Positions 31,861-41,752 are shown, counted from the stretch's first letter. The stretch is DNA of 64,000 nt from DASQBT01 sp963782495 (GCA_963782495.1 CAWAJU010000009.1:186001-250000), one strand, 5' to 3'. A program made the numbers and translations. The notes: generated from the letters alone by a model not told the origin.

Positions 31861-32021
31861 ACTGGCACAGCCTGGACGAATTTCTGCATATGGGCGGCTA
31901 CGGCCTGTATGTGTGGGGCTCCTATCTTGTGACGGCGCTGTGTATCGCGGCCGAACTGCTGATGCTCCGCTCGCGCGGCAAGTCCGCAAATAAGGATCGT
32001 TTTACGGAGAACAACGCTTGA
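31857..32021 (+). CDS. ccmD: CcmD small membrane protein
   Basis: A 54-residue protein starting at ATG 31857 inside the ccmC stop (ATGA overlap). It has one transmembrane helix (about residues 17-37) preceded by the family-typical FLHMGGYGLYVWGSY and followed by a basic cytoplasmic tail. CcmD is needed for release of heme-loaded CcmE from CcmABC. Its stop overlaps ccmE through TTGA. Confidence 0.9.
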   Translation: MNWHSLDEFLHMGGYGLYVWGSYLVTALCIAAELLMLRSRGKSANKDRFTENNA

Positions 32022-32485
32022 AACCTCGCCACAAACGCGCCGCCCTGATCGTCGCGGCACTCGTCGCAGTGGGCATCGCCGTCACACTTATTCTCAACGC
32101 CTTTCGCAGCAATATCGTGTTCTTTTTCACGCCCACGCAGGTGGCCACCAAGGAGGCCCCCATTGATCGCGGCTTTCGTATCGGGGGCTTGGTCAAGGAA
32201 GGCAGCCTCAAGCGCGATGGCATAAATGTTCAGTTCATCGTCACTGACATGGCCCAGTCCGTGCCGGTGGCCTACACCGGCATCCTGCCCGACCTGTTCA
32301 AGGAAGGAAAAGGCGTGGTCGCCCAGGGCAAGCTCGACAGTAACGGCGTATTCCACGCCACCGAAGTGCTGGCCAAGCATGATGAAAACTACATGCCGCC
32401 CGAAGCAGCCGACGCGCTCAAGCGGGCGCAGAAATCCGCAGCCGCAACCGGCAAGTCTCTGGTGATCCCGCCAGGCGAGAAATAG
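32018..32485 (+). CDS. ccmE: Periplasmic heme chaperone CcmE
   Basis: A 155-residue membrane-anchored heme chaperone with one N-terminal transmembrane helix and an OB fold. The covalent heme site is the histidine in LAKHDENYMPPE near residue 122, with the nearby tyrosine present. It apparently starts at TTG 32018, overlapping the ccmD stop; no in-frame ATG gives a complete N-terminus. Confidence 0.96.
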   Translation: MKPRHKRAALIVAALVAVGIAVTLILNAFRSNIVFFFTPTQVATKEAPIDRGFRIGGLVKEGSLKRDGINVQFIVTDMAQSVPVAYTGILPDLFKEGKGVVAQGKLDSNGVFHATEVLAKHDENYMPPEAADALKRAQKSAAATGKSLVIPPGEK

Positions 32486-32497
32486 AAGGAGCGCACC

Positions 32498-34480
32498 ATG
32501 GTCCCCGAACTCGGTCACTTTTCCCTGATCCTAGCCCTCCTGCTGTCCCTGGTGCTGGGCACCCTGCCCATCGCCGGCGCCGCGCTGGGCAACCCGGCTT
32601 GGATGGCGATGGCGCGCCCTGGCGCGCGCGGACTGTTCGTCCTGATTGCGACCGCCTTCATCTGTCTGGCGTACTCGTTCGGCACCAATGATTTCTCGGT
32701 GCTGTATGTCGCCACCAACTCCAATTCCCTGCTGCCGATCCAGTACAAGCTGGCTGGCGTGTGGGGCGGTCACGAGGGTTCGCTGCTGCTGTGGGTGTTC
32801 ATCCTGAGCGTGTGGATGCTGGCCGTTTCGCTGTTCAGCCGCAACCTACCCCAGCCCATGGTTGCCCGCATCCTCGGGGTGATGGGACTAATCGCGGCTG
32901 GATTCCTCATGTTCATGCTGTTCACCTCCAATCCCTTCGATCGCCTGTTCCCGGTCCCGGCCAACGGCCGCGACTTGAACCCCTTGTTGCAGGATCCGGG
33001 CATGGTATTCCACCCGCCCATGCTGTACACCGGCTACGTGGGCTTCTCGGTCGCGTTTGCCTTCGCCATTGCCGCCCTGCTGGGGGGCAACCTGGACGCC
33101 GCCTGGGCGCGCTGGTCGCGGCCCTGGACCCTGGTGGCGTGGATGTTCCTCACGGTCGGCATCTGCATGGGCAGTGTCTGGGCCTATTACGTGCTGGGCT
33201 GGGGCGGCTGGTGGTTCTGGGATCCGGTGGAAGATGCGTCCTTCATGCCCTGGCTCGCGGGCACGGCCTTGATTCATTCACTCGCGGTGACGGAAAAGCG
33301 CGGCAGCTTCAAGAACTGGACCGTGCTGCTCGCGATCCTCGCATTCTCGCTTTCGCTTCTGGGCACCTTCCTGGTCCGCTCCGGCGTACTGACTTCGGTC
33401 CACGCCTTTGCCTCCGACCCGAAACGTGGCGTGTTCATTCTGATCTTCCTGGCAGTGGTCACCGGCACGTCCCTTTTGCTATTCGCCTGGCGCGCGCCCA
33501 AGGTTGGGCTGGGCGGCCGGTTTGATCTGGTGTCGCGCGAATCGTTTCTGCTCGGCAACAATGTCCTGCTGGTGGTTGCGGCGGCTTCAGTCCTGCTCGG
33601 GACGCTCTATCCGCTTATTCTGGACGCGCTCGGCATGGGCAAGGTCTCGGTCGGACCACCCTACTTCCAGGCCGTGTTCGTGCCGCTGATGGCGCCGGCA
33701 CTGTTCCTGATGGGGATCGGGCCGCTGGCGCGCTGGAAATCCGCCAGCATCCCGGAACTGGCGGTGCGCCTGCGCTGGGCGTTCGGCATCAGTGTGGTCA
33801 CCGGGCTGCTCCTGCCGTTCACCATGGGCCAGTGGTCAGCCCTGGTGTCCTTCGGCTTGATCCTGGCTTGCTGGATCGTGGCAACCACTGCGTACAATCT
33901 GTGGACCCGCATCAAGCCCGCCAGCGGCGCACTCGACTGGAGCCGCGTTCTGTCCCAGCCGCGCAGCTACTACGGCATGCTGTTGGCACATTGCGGCGTC
34001 GCCGTGTTCGTCGTCGGCGTCACCATGGTGAAGGGCTATGAGGTCGAAAAGGATGTCCGCATGGAGACCGGCGATACGGCCCATGTGGGGGGTTATCAAT
34101 TCCGATTCGACGGGGTCGCCCCGGTGCCCGGCCCCAACTACTCTGCCCTGCGCGCCACCGTCCAGGTTACGCGCAACGGCAAGCCGGTCACGGTCCTGAC
34201 ACCCGAGAAGCGCAACTATTTCTCCCAGCAGATGCCCATGACCGAAGCCTCCATCAGTCCCGGCCTGACGCGCGATCTGTACGTGTCGCTGGGCGAGCCG
34301 GTTGGTGATGCCTGGATCGTGCGGGTGTATTACAAACCGTTCGTGGACTGGATCTGGGGCGGCTGCATGATCATGGCCCTGGGCGGATTCTTTGCCGTCA
34401 GCGACCGGCGCTATCGCCTGTCGCGGAAACAGAGCCCGGTCGATGTTGCTCATGGCGTTGCGGTTGCGGAGGGCGCGTGA
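32498..34480 (+). CDS. ccmF: Cytochrome c heme lyase subunit CcmF
   Basis: A 660-residue polytopic membrane protein with the tryptophan-rich motif WGGWWFWDPVEDASFMPW and conserved histidine segments. It forms the heme-ligation module with CcmH and CcmI. AGAAGGAG precedes the ATG at 32498. Its end overlaps the ccmG start by four bases (GTGA). Confidence 0.97.
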   Translation: MVPELGHFSLILALLLSLVLGTLPIAGAALGNPAWMAMARPGARGLFVLIATAFICLAYSFGTNDFSVLYVATNSNSLLPIQYKLAGVWGGHEGSLLLWVFILSVWMLAVSLFSRNLPQPMVARILGVMGLIAAGFLMFMLFTSNPFDRLFPVPANGRDLNPLLQDPGMVFHPPMLYTGYVGFSVAFAFAIAALLGGNLDAAWARWSRPWTLVAWMFLTVGICMGSVWAYYVLGWGGWWFWDPVEDASFMPWLAGTALIHSLAVTEKRGSFKNWTVLLAILAFSLSLLGTFLVRSGVLTSVHAFASDPKRGVFILIFLAVVTGTSLLLFAWRAPKVGLGGRFDLVSRESFLLGNNVLLVVAAASVLLGTLYPLILDALGMGKVSVGPPYFQAVFVPLMAPALFLMGIGPLARWKSASIPELAVRLRWAFGISVVTGLLLPFTMGQWSALVSFGLILACWIVATTAYNLWTRIKPASGALDWSRVLSQPRSYYGMLLAHCGVAVFVVGVTMVKGYEVEKDVRMETGDTAHVGGYQFRFDGVAPVPGPNYSALRATVQVTRNGKPVTVLTPEKRNYFSQQMPMTEASISPGLTRDLYVSLGEPVGDAWIVRVYYKPFVDWIWGGCMIMALGGFFAVSDRRYRLSRKQSPVDVAHGVAVAEGA

Positions 34481-35004
34481 AGGCGAAGTTCATCATTCCC
34501 CTGGCCATCTTCATCGGCCTGCTCGTGTTTCTCGGCATCGGCTTGACCAAGGATCCGCACGAAGTGCCCTCGCCGCTGATCGACAAGCCAGCCCCAAGTT
34601 TTCGCTTGAACCAGATCGACAATCCAGCCCGGCAATTCTCGCCAGAGGAAATGCGCGGCAAAGTCTGGTTGCTGAATGTTTGGGCCTCATGGTGTTCGGG
34701 CTGCCAGGAAGAGCATCCCTACCTGATGGAAATCGCGTCAAGGAATGTCGTACCGATCTACGGCATGGATTACAAGGATCAGGCAGCGAATGCAATGCAA
34801 ACGCTCAGTCGTGCCGGCAATCCGTACAGCCTGGTCGTTTCCGATTCAGATGGCCGCACGGGGATAGACTATGGCGTCTACGGTGTGCCCGAGACCTTCC
34901 TGATCGACAAGCAGGGCGTGATCCGCTACAAGCAGATCGGCCCGATGACGCCCTCAGCCTTCGAGTCCATCATCCTGCCTCTGGTGAGAAAGCTAAATGG
35001 TTAG
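34477..35004 (+). CDS. ccmG: Thiol:disulfide interchange protein CcmG/DsbE
   Basis: A 175-residue membrane-tethered thioredoxin-like protein with an N-terminal anchor and the redox motif WCSGC in NVWASWCSGCQEEHP near residues 67-81. It reduces apocytochrome cysteines before heme attachment. It starts at GTG 34477 overlapping ccmF and overlaps ccmH by eight bases. Confidence 0.96.
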   Translation: MKAKFIIPLAIFIGLLVFLGIGLTKDPHEVPSPLIDKPAPSFRLNQIDNPARQFSPEEMRGKVWLLNVWASWCSGCQEEHPYLMEIASRNVVPIYGMDYKDQAANAMQTLSRAGNPYSLVVSDSDGRTGIDYGVYGVPETFLIDKQGVIRYKQIGPMTPSAFESIILPLVRKLNG

Positions 35005-35470
35005 TCGTATAGTGTTCGTCCTGTTGGCCGCCCTCCTTTGGTCGGGCTTTGCCGCAGCAAGAGAGGCGCCCCTCGCGTCCAACGATCCGGCCCTTGAGCA
35101 GCGCATGAAGAACCTGTCCAGCAAGCTGCGCTGCCTGGTCTGCCAGAACCAGACCCTGGCAGACTCCAATGCCGACCTGGCGGTGGACCTGCGCCAGGAA
35201 ATCCGCGAAAAGATGCAGAAAGGCATGACCGATGCCGAGATCCGCACCTATCTGGTGGACCGCTACGGCGATTTCGTCTTGTATCAGCCACCCTTCAAGC
35301 CCATCACTTTTCTGCTTTGGGTGGGACCTTTCCTGCTTCTGGGCTTGGGGTTCGGCATACTCTATCTCAACCTGAGGCGGCGGCAAAAGCTGCTCGCCGA
35401 ACCCGAACAGAACAGCGCCGAGCTGGCCCTGTCCCGCTCCCTTTTAAACGAAACACAGGATAAGTCTTAA
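34997..35470 (+). CDS. ccmH: Cytochrome c maturation protein CcmH
   Basis: A 157-residue protein with a signal peptide, the redox motif LRCLVC in KLRCLVCQNQTLADS near residues 44-58 and a C-terminal transmembrane helix (about 105-122). It holds apocytochrome thiols reduced. It is the short form; the TPR part is the separate ccmI that follows. Confidence 0.96.
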   Translation: MVSRIVFVLLAALLWSGFAAAREAPLASNDPALEQRMKNLSSKLRCLVCQNQTLADSNADLAVDLRQEIREKMQKGMTDAEIRTYLVDRYGDFVLYQPPFKPITFLLWVGPFLLLGLGFGILYLNLRRRQKLLAEPEQNSAELALSRSLLNETQDKS

Positions 35471-35472
35471 CG

Positions 35473-36759
35473 ATGACCAGCTTCCTCATTCTGGCCGGGG
35501 TAATGATCGCCCTGGCCCTCGCCTTTGTGCTACCCGCCCTGATTCGACGCCATGCGGATGAAGAGCAATCCTCACGCGCCCGCGCCAATGTCCTGATCTA
35601 CCGTGATCAACTCGCGGAACTCGATGCCGACATGAAGAACAACACCATCAGCAAGGACCAGTACGAAGCCGGCCGGCGCGAAGTGGAACGCCGTGTCCTC
35701 GAAGACACCCTGGCATCGCTGAACGAAGCGCCACCCGCAGTGGCCGGGCGGGGGAAATGGGCACCCATCGCCCTCAGCGTCGTGATTCCCTTGGCCGCCG
35801 TCGGGCTGTATCTGAAGCTGGGCACGCCGCAATCCGTATCACCCGAGATGGCTGCCGCCGATGCCGCCCAGCCGACCGGCCAGGCACCCCATTCTGTCTC
35901 CGCGGACAAGATTCGTGAAATGACGGAGAAGCTCGCCGAACGCCTGAAAAAGCAACCCAATGACGCCGAGGGCTGGTCGATGCTGGCGCGCTCCTACCGC
36001 GTGTTGGGCCAGTTCAAGGAAGCCAGCGACGCCTACCAGCATGCGGTCAAGCTGGTGCCAGGCGACGCGCAGCTCTACGCCGATTACGCGGACGCCGTGG
36101 GCATGGCCCAGGGCCAGGTCCTGGAGGGCGAGCCGATGCGTCTGATCGAGCAGGCGCTCAAGCTCGATCCCAATAACATCAAGGCCCTCGCCCTGGCCGG
36201 CACCGCGGCCTACGACAAAAAGGATTTCAACGCGGCGGCCGAATACTGGCAGAAGGCGCTCAAGCTGTCGCCACCGGATTCCGACTTCACCCAGTCTCTC
36301 CAGGCCAGCCTGGAAGACGCCAAGTCCCACGCCGGAGGCAACGCCCAGGCGCAGAACCTGCCCAACATCATGCCTGAACAGGCCAGCCAGACAGCCGCTG
36401 CTCCCGCAGCATCGGCCGCGAGCCTGAGTGGCAAGGTCAGCGTGGCTCCGGCGCTGGCTGGCAAGGTATCACCCAACGACACCTTGTTCATCTATGCTCG
36501 CTCCCAGAGCGGCCCGCCGATGCCGCTTGCCATCTTGAAGAGGATGGCCAGCGAACTGCCGGTTAATTTCACCCTGGATGACAGCACTGCCATGTCACCC
36601 AACTTTCGCCTGTCCAATTTCCCCAAGGTCATGGTCATGGCCCGCGTTTCGAAGAGCGGCAACGCGATGCCTCAAAGCGGCGATCTTGAAGGCTCCATCG
36701 GTCCGGTTGCGACCGGTTCGAGCAAGCTGAGCGTCAGGATCGACCGGGTGATTCCTTGA
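35473..36759 (+). CDS. ccmI: Cytochrome c maturation TPR protein CcmI
   Basis: A 428-residue membrane protein: N-terminal helix, cytoplasmic loop with DQLAELDADMKNNTISKDQYEAG-type sequence, second helix near 95-112, then periplasmic TPR repeats (about 135-285) that bind apocytochrome C-termini, an Ala/Pro linker and a beta-rich C-terminal domain. It starts two bases after the ccmH stop and closes the ccm operon. Confidence 0.93.
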   Translation: MTSFLILAGVMIALALAFVLPALIRRHADEEQSSRARANVLIYRDQLAELDADMKNNTISKDQYEAGRREVERRVLEDTLASLNEAPPAVAGRGKWAPIALSVVIPLAAVGLYLKLGTPQSVSPEMAAADAAQPTGQAPHSVSADKIREMTEKLAERLKKQPNDAEGWSMLARSYRVLGQFKEASDAYQHAVKLVPGDAQLYADYADAVGMAQGQVLEGEPMRLIEQALKLDPNNIKALALAGTAAYDKKDFNAAAEYWQKALKLSPPDSDFTQSLQASLEDAKSHAGGNAQAQNLPNIMPEQASQTAAAPAASAASLSGKVSVAPALAGKVSPNDTLFIYARSQSGPPMPLAILKRMASELPVNFTLDDSTAMSPNFRLSNFPKVMVMARVSKSGNAMPQSGDLEGSIGPVATGSSKLSVRIDRVIP

Positions 36760-36893
36760 CGCCTGGGCGTCACGACGGGACAATCGGCCCGGCGAGCGGA
36801 TCTGGAGTGGGTTGTACCGGCCAGCGACCGCGGCATTTGCAAGAACGCCACCATTCCAGTTGATGGCCCCCAGCGAGTGATTCAAGGAATCGC

Positions 36894-37118
36894 ATGAAGC
36901 TGCTGATTCTGCTGGTGCTGGGATTTGTGATCTATGCAATTCTCAAGTCCTATGCCCGCTCCCAGAGTCCTGATCGCCGCCCCCCAGGCCCGGCGCGCGG
37001 TCCGGAAGACATGGTCAAATGCGTCCACTGCGGCGTGAACCTGCCGCGCAGCGAGGCTTTCCTCAGCAAAGGTGAGTTCTATTGCAGCCGGGAACATCAG
37101 CAGTTGAACCAGCACTGA
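36894..37118 (+). CDS. PP0621-family zinc-ribbon-like small membrane protein
   Basis: A 74-residue protein with one N-terminal transmembrane helix (LLILLVLGFVIYAIL) and a C-terminal CVHCGVNLPRSEAF...YCSREH segment, which gives CxxC plus a Cys/His pair for zinc. Members of this uncharacterised family commonly precede pilSR-type genes in betaproteobacteria, as here. It overlaps the sensor kinase frame by 37 bases. Confidence 0.8.
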   Translation: MKLLILLVLGFVIYAILKSYARSQSPDRRPPGPARGPEDMVKCVHCGVNLPRSEAFLSKGEFYCSREHQQLNQH

Positions 37119-38701
37119 CACCGCACACCAGACAGGGGTCGCCTGGCTATTTTGCCTCCCACTGGCGTTCGCTCGATCATTTCAACCTCTACCGCCTGAT
37201 CCTGGCCGCGGTACTGAGCATTCTGGCACTGACGGCGGAGCCGGGGCACGTCATCGGCCAGGACTCGCCCACGCTGTTTCGCACCGTCTCCCTGATGTAC
37301 CTCGGGGCAGCGGCCATGTTCGTGCTGAGCATCCGCGCGCGCAGCCCGGATTTTCGCCTGCAACTTCTGGCCCATATCGTTGCCGACATCGTCTTCATCA
37401 CCCTGCTGATGGCTGCCAGCGGCGGTGTGGGCAGTGGCCTGGGTCTGCTGTTGCTGGTCTCGCTGGCGTCCGGCGGCCTGGTCGGAGAAGGGCGGCTGGT
37501 GCTGTTCTATGCCGCGCTCGCCTCGGTCGCCACCCTGCTGATGCAGGCCCATCGCATGTTGCAGGATCCTTCTTACGCCAGCATCCATTTCTTTCAGGCG
37601 GGGCTGCTATGCATGGGCTATTTTTCCGTAGCCTGGCTGGCACACCGCCTGACCACCCGCGCCCTGCGCTCCGAACTCCAGGCCGCCATACAGGCGGAAG
37701 AACTGGGCCGGCTTTCCCGCATTCATGCCCTGGTGGCCGGTGATCTGCCCGATGGCATCGTGGCCGTCGACAACGTGGGGCGGATATTCTTTGCCAACGA
37801 CGCCGCTGCCCGCCTGACCGGTACCGCGCGGCCGCCACGGGCAGGGGAACCCTTGAACCTGTACGCGCCGCTGCTGGGCGACCAATGGCAGAGCCAGCGC
37901 GGTGAGCGCCCCTCCCAGCGCCAGGCCCTCACCGTCCAGGGCCACCGCGTCTTGCCCCGCTACCATCCCCTGCCTGCCGATGAAGGGGTGGTAATCGTGC
38001 TCGAAGACCTCAACCGACGCGAGCGGATTGCGCGCCAACTCAAACTGGCCGCGCTGGGCCAACTCACCGCCAATATCGCGCACGAAATCCGCAATCCCCT
38101 GTCCGCCATTCAGCAGGCTTCCCAACTGCTGCGCGAAGAAACCGCAGGCGCCGCGGCAGCCGAGAAGCTGACCCGCCTGATTGAAAACAACGTGCGGCGC
38201 CTCGACCGGCTGGTCAACGACGTGCTGATGCTCAACCGGCGCGACCGGCTGCGGCCCGAAACCATACAACTCACGGATTTTCTGCCGGTCTGGCTGGAGG
38301 AATGGCGACTCGCTGAAGATTTGTCGGAAAACGCCGTGATCATGACCATGCCCAACGATTTGCCTCCCGTCTGCTTTGATCCCCAGCACCTGCGCCAGAT
38401 CCTCTGGAATCTGGCGCGCAACGCCTGGCAGCACGGCCGCAAGAAGCGCGGCTCGGTGCGCCTGTCCGCGAGTATCCAGGACAAGCTGCTGCAACTCGAT
38501 ATTCGCGACGACGGCCCGGGCGTTTCGGCGCCTCACCGGGAGCGCCTGTTTGAGCCATTCTTCACCACCGAGCCCCAGGGCATCGGGCTGGGCCTGTATA
38601 TCGCCCGTGAGTTGGCCGAGGCCAACCAGGCGCGGCTGGATGAAATAGGAAATTCGACGGGCGCCTGTTTCAGGCTTAGCCTCGAGGCAGGTGCATGCTA
38701 G
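37082..38701 (+). CDS. pilS: PilS-type sensor histidine kinase
   Basis: A 539-residue membrane kinase with about six transmembrane helices (residues 35-190), a PAS domain (about 218-320), HisKA with H334 in NIAHEIRNPLSAI and an HATPase with GIGLGLYIARE. The architecture and the coupled NtrC-type regulator match PilS, which senses pilin and controls type IV pilin transcription. The N-terminus is uncertain: the frame opens at TTG 37082 inside the previous gene, and a later start before FNLYRLIL would suit the family. No pilin gene is in the window. Confidence 0.85.
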   Translation: MQPGTSAVEPALTPHTRQGSPGYFASHWRSLDHFNLYRLILAAVLSILALTAEPGHVIGQDSPTLFRTVSLMYLGAAAMFVLSIRARSPDFRLQLLAHIVADIVFITLLMAASGGVGSGLGLLLLVSLASGGLVGEGRLVLFYAALASVATLLMQAHRMLQDPSYASIHFFQAGLLCMGYFSVAWLAHRLTTRALRSELQAAIQAEELGRLSRIHALVAGDLPDGIVAVDNVGRIFFANDAAARLTGTARPPRAGEPLNLYAPLLGDQWQSQRGERPSQRQALTVQGHRVLPRYHPLPADEGVVIVLEDLNRRERIARQLKLAALGQLTANIAHEIRNPLSAIQQASQLLREETAGAAAAEKLTRLIENNVRRLDRLVNDVLMLNRRDRLRPETIQLTDFLPVWLEEWRLAEDLSENAVIMTMPNDLPPVCFDPQHLRQILWNLARNAWQHGRKKRGSVRLSASIQDKLLQLDIRDDGPGVSAPHRERLFEPFFTTEPQGIGLGLYIARELAEANQARLDEIGNSTGACFRLSLEAGAC

Positions 38702-40038
38702 CCGCAGGCGCGCCCAAAGTCCTGCTGGTTGACGACGAGCCGGACCTGCTCGACCTGATGGAGCTCACCCTGGTCAAGATGGGCCTCGACACCGACCGGG
38801 CGGCCAGCGTGGCTGAAGCCTGCGACAAGCTGGACCAGCAGTCCAAGCAATCCCGCTACGATTTGTGCCTGACCGACATGCGTCTGGGCGACGGCCAGGG
38901 TCTGGATGTGGTGCAGTACATTGCAGAACACTGCCCGCAGGTACCGGTGGCGATCATCACGGCCTACGGCACCGCAGAAAACGCGGTGGCGGCGCTCAAG
39001 GCCGGCGCGTTCGATTACCTGGCCAAGCCGGTGTCCCTGGACCAGTTGCGCGCCCTGGTGAAAACCGCCCTCAAGGTGCCCGACGCGCAGGTAAAGGGCA
39101 AGGATCCTGCGACAAATTTGATCGGCCGTTCCGGCGCCATGGGTGAAATTCGCGCGCAAATTGGCAAGCTCGGACGCGCCCAGGCGCCGGTTCATATCAG
39201 CGGCGAATCGGGCAGCGGCAAGGAACTGGCCGCGCGGCTCATCCACCAGCAAGGCAGCCGGGCCGGCGGACCGTTTGTTCCGCTCAACTGCGGCGCGATC
39301 CCCGAAACCCTGATGGAGAGCGAGCTGTTCGGCTACAAGAAAGGCGCGTTCACCGGTGCGGACAGCGACCGCGAAGGCGTGTTCCAGGCGGCCAGGGGCG
39401 GCACCCTGTTTCTCGATGAAGTGGCCGATCTGCCGCTGAGCATGCAGGTCAAGCTGCTGCGCGCCCTGCAGGAAAAGAAGGTGCGCCGGGTCGGAAGCAA
39501 TCAGGAAGAGCCGGTCGAGGTACGCATCATCAGCGCCACGCACCAGAACCTGGGCAAGCTGGTGGAAGCGGGACAATTCCGCCAGGACCTCTATTACCGG
39601 CTCAATGTGATCGAACTCATCATGCCCAGCCTGCGCGAGCGTCCCGAAGATGTGGTGGACATCGCCGCCATGATCCTCAAACGCATGGGCAGCGGCCATC
39701 GTCTTTCGGCTGACGCGGAAACGGCGCTCAAGGCCTACGCCTTTCCCGGCAATGTGCGCGAACTGGAGAACATTCTGGAGCGGGCGGTGGCGCTGGCAGA
39801 CCGACCGGTTCTGAAAGCGGGCGATCTTAACCTGGCCCCGGATGCGAGCATGGCGAATCCAAGCGAGACCGGCGTGGACAGCGTCTATCCGCTGCAGGAT
39901 TACCTCGACCGGCTGGAGAAGATGGCCATCGAACAAGCCCTGGACACGACCCGCCACAACAAGACCGCAGCCGCGCGGCTGCTGGGCGTCACCTTCCGAT
40001 CCCTGCGCTACCGTTTGCAACGGCTGGGCATCGAATAG
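38695..40038 (+). CDS. pilR: PilR-type sigma54-dependent response regulator
   Basis: A 447-residue NtrC-family activator: receiver with D61 in LCLTDMRLGDG, AAA+ domain with Walker A GESGSGKE near 170 and the sigma54-contacting GAFTGAD near 217, and a C-terminal Fis-type helix-turn-helix (about 405-445). It overlaps the kinase stop by seven bases. It should activate RpoN promoters, in the family those of pilin genes; its targets here are inferred. Confidence 0.9.
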   Translation: MLAAGAPKVLLVDDEPDLLDLMELTLVKMGLDTDRAASVAEACDKLDQQSKQSRYDLCLTDMRLGDGQGLDVVQYIAEHCPQVPVAIITAYGTAENAVAALKAGAFDYLAKPVSLDQLRALVKTALKVPDAQVKGKDPATNLIGRSGAMGEIRAQIGKLGRAQAPVHISGESGSGKELAARLIHQQGSRAGGPFVPLNCGAIPETLMESELFGYKKGAFTGADSDREGVFQAARGGTLFLDEVADLPLSMQVKLLRALQEKKVRRVGSNQEEPVEVRIISATHQNLGKLVEAGQFRQDLYYRLNVIELIMPSLRERPEDVVDIAAMILKRMGSGHRLSADAETALKAYAFPGNVRELENILERAVALADRPVLKAGDLNLAPDASMANPSETGVDSVYPLQDYLDRLEKMAIEQALDTTRHNKTAAARLLGVTFRSLRYRLQRLGIE

Positions 40039-40052
40039 ACAGAAGAACCGCC

Positions 40053-40343
40053 GTGACCGAAGAACAAACCAAGGAAATTGCTGCCCTGCTGCGGGAGATT
40101 CGCGACGATCAACGTCTTCAGCTGCAACGACAGCAGGAAAGCCTCGCGCTTCAGCAGCAACAGCTCGCGCTCGTCTCCAGACAGTTTGAACGGGCAGAAA
40201 AGTTGAACGAGCGTGCCGAAATGATCCAGAACAAAAGCGCGCAGATCGTCGCCGGGGCGCGCAGGGTATTCATGTTTGTGCTGCCGGTTATCGTGATTCT
40301 GCTGGCCTATGTCAGCTGGTTGATCCTGCGTCGATCAGGCTAG
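40053..40343 (+). CDS. Small coiled-coil protein with C-terminal membrane anchor
   Basis: A 96-residue protein starting at GTG 40053. Residues 5-65 are a Gln/Glu/Arg-rich coiled coil; residues 71-90 form one hydrophobic helix (VFMFVLPVIVILLAYVSWLI). It follows pilR by 14 bases and may be co-transcribed. No family recognised. Its end overlaps the convergent exchanger gene by nine bases. Confidence 0.65.
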   Translation: MTEEQTKEIAALLREIRDDQRLQLQRQQESLALQQQQLALVSRQFERAEKLNERAEMIQNKSAQIVAGARRVFMFVLPVIVILLAYVSWLILRRSG

Positions 40344-41339
40344 CGCGATCGTTAGATAGATCGCGTACAGCGCCCCGTTCAGCCACAAATCCCTCACCCG
40401 CAAGCCGCCGGACGCAAGGCGGAGACGCAGCCAGAGCGCACCGACCAGGGTCACGGCGATGCCCAGCAGGACCTCTCGTTGCGGCGCCCACGGCGTCAGC
40501 GCAATGCCGATCGCCGGCAACAGCGTGCCCTGGAACACCATGGCACCGGTGATATTGCCGAACGCCAGCGTGTCCTTGTGCCGGCGTATCCACAAGATCG
40601 AGTTCACTTTCTCCGGCAGCTCAGTCGCGATGGGCACGATCATGAGGGACAGCAGCAGGGCGGAAATGCCCAGGATGGGCGCAGCTTGCTCGACACAGTT
40701 GATGAATCCCTTGGCCCCCGCCACCAATAAGGCCAGACCGATGGCAAGTTGGAGCAGTATCGTTGCCAGGTTCCGCGGCAGGCCGATGCGCGCCAGCAGC
40801 ATGGGCTTTCCCGCCTCGGTGGCGTGGCCGTCGGCCACCAGCCCGGCGGACGCCTTGAGGGTCATCAAGACATAGACGAAGTAGATCATCACCATGACGA
40901 ACGCGAGCGCCACCCGGACGATGCTGTCGTCGTGCGGGATGAACAGCGCAACAAAGGCGAGGCTGAATGCCATCAGGAAGAAATCCAGATCGCGCCGCAG
41001 ACCGGTCTTCTCCGGTGTCAGGTGACCTTTGGCCCCGCGCTTCTTCAGTGCTGCCACACTCATCATGAACAGCGATAGAGTGGACAGCATCAAGGGCGCG
41101 CCGAGGATTGCGCCCACCCCGATCTGCTCATTGACGGTATTGTTCGAGCTGCCAGCGAAGATTGCCAGCAGCGGCACCATGGTCTCGGGCAGGGCAGTGC
41201 CGACCGCGGCAAACACCGAACCGGTCACGCCCTCGGAGATATTCAGCTTATGCCCAAGATGTTCCAGTGCGTTCACGAACACTTCGGCTGCCAGCAGGAT
41301 GAGCAGGAGAAAGAACAGCAGCTGGAAGACCAGGCTCAT
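40335..41339 (-). CDS. CaCA-family cation/Ca2+ exchanger
   Basis: A 334-residue polytopic membrane protein with the two alpha repeats of the Na+/Ca2+ exchanger superfamily: VGTALPETMVPLLAIFAG near residues 47-64 and IVPIATELPEKVNSILW in the second half. The acidic residue in each repeat (ALPE and ELPE) should bind the cation. The exchanged ion cannot be decided. Confidence 0.85.
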   Translation of the reverse strand: MSLVFQLLFFLLLILLAAEVFVNALEHLGHKLNISEGVTGSVFAAVGTALPETMVPLLAIFAGSSNNTVNEQIGVGAILGAPLMLSTLSLFMMSVAALKKRGAKGHLTPEKTGLRRDLDFFLMAFSLAFVALFIPHDDSIVRVALAFVMVMIYFVYVLMTLKASAGLVADGHATEAGKPMLLARIGLPRNLATILLQLAIGLALLVAGAKGFINCVEQAAPILGISALLLSLMIVPIATELPEKVNSILWIRRHKDTLAFGNITGAMVFQGTLLPAIGIALTPWAPQREVLLGIAVTLVGALWLRLRLASGGLRVRDLWLNGALYAIYLTIALA

Positions 41340-41413
41340 CTGGCGTCTCGGTGGGAAAAGCGTGAATTCTAGCAGCTTGCTTCCTGTTTCCGACTGCGCC
41401 AGTATCTGAACTC

Positions 41414-41752
41414 ATGCGCCTGCGGGAACTCAACGAATTCGATTTTCATCCAGCTCTGGCGAGCAGCCCGGGCGTCAGCGTAGTCATGTTCTCGGGGCCG
41501 GATTGCGGGACTTGCCGGCATCTGGAAAAAATCCTTCCCGCTCTGTTCACGGATCGCCCTGTTCACTTATTCAAAGTGGATGTACAGAAATCCACCGCCC
41601 TGGCTCGTGCCTATGAAGTATTTCATCTGCCCAGCCTGTTCGTGTATGTGGACGGCCAGTATCACGGGCCGCTGCACGCCGAGCCGACGCCGGAGAAATT
41701 TTCCCGCGCACTGTCCGAGCTGCTGAGCGCGCCCGCCCATGAGGAACCCTGA
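41414..41752 (+). CDS. Thioredoxin-family protein
   Basis: A 112-residue single-domain thioredoxin with the active site CGTC in FSGPDCGTCRHLEK near residues 31-34 and the cis-proline region LPSLFVY. There is no signal peptide, so it is cytoplasmic. Its stop overlaps the ampD start by one base (TGATG), so they are coupled. Confidence 0.85.
   Translation: MRLRELNEFDFHPALASSPGVSVVMFSGPDCGTCRHLEKILPALFTDRPVHLFKVDVQKSTALARAYEVFHLPSLFVYVDGQYHGPLHAEPTPEKFSRALSELLSAPAHEEP

Noticed and set aside
36757..36772. Hairpin TGACGCC/GGCGTCA after ccmI
   Set aside because: The loop is two bases and there is no T-tract, so it is unlikely to be a terminator.
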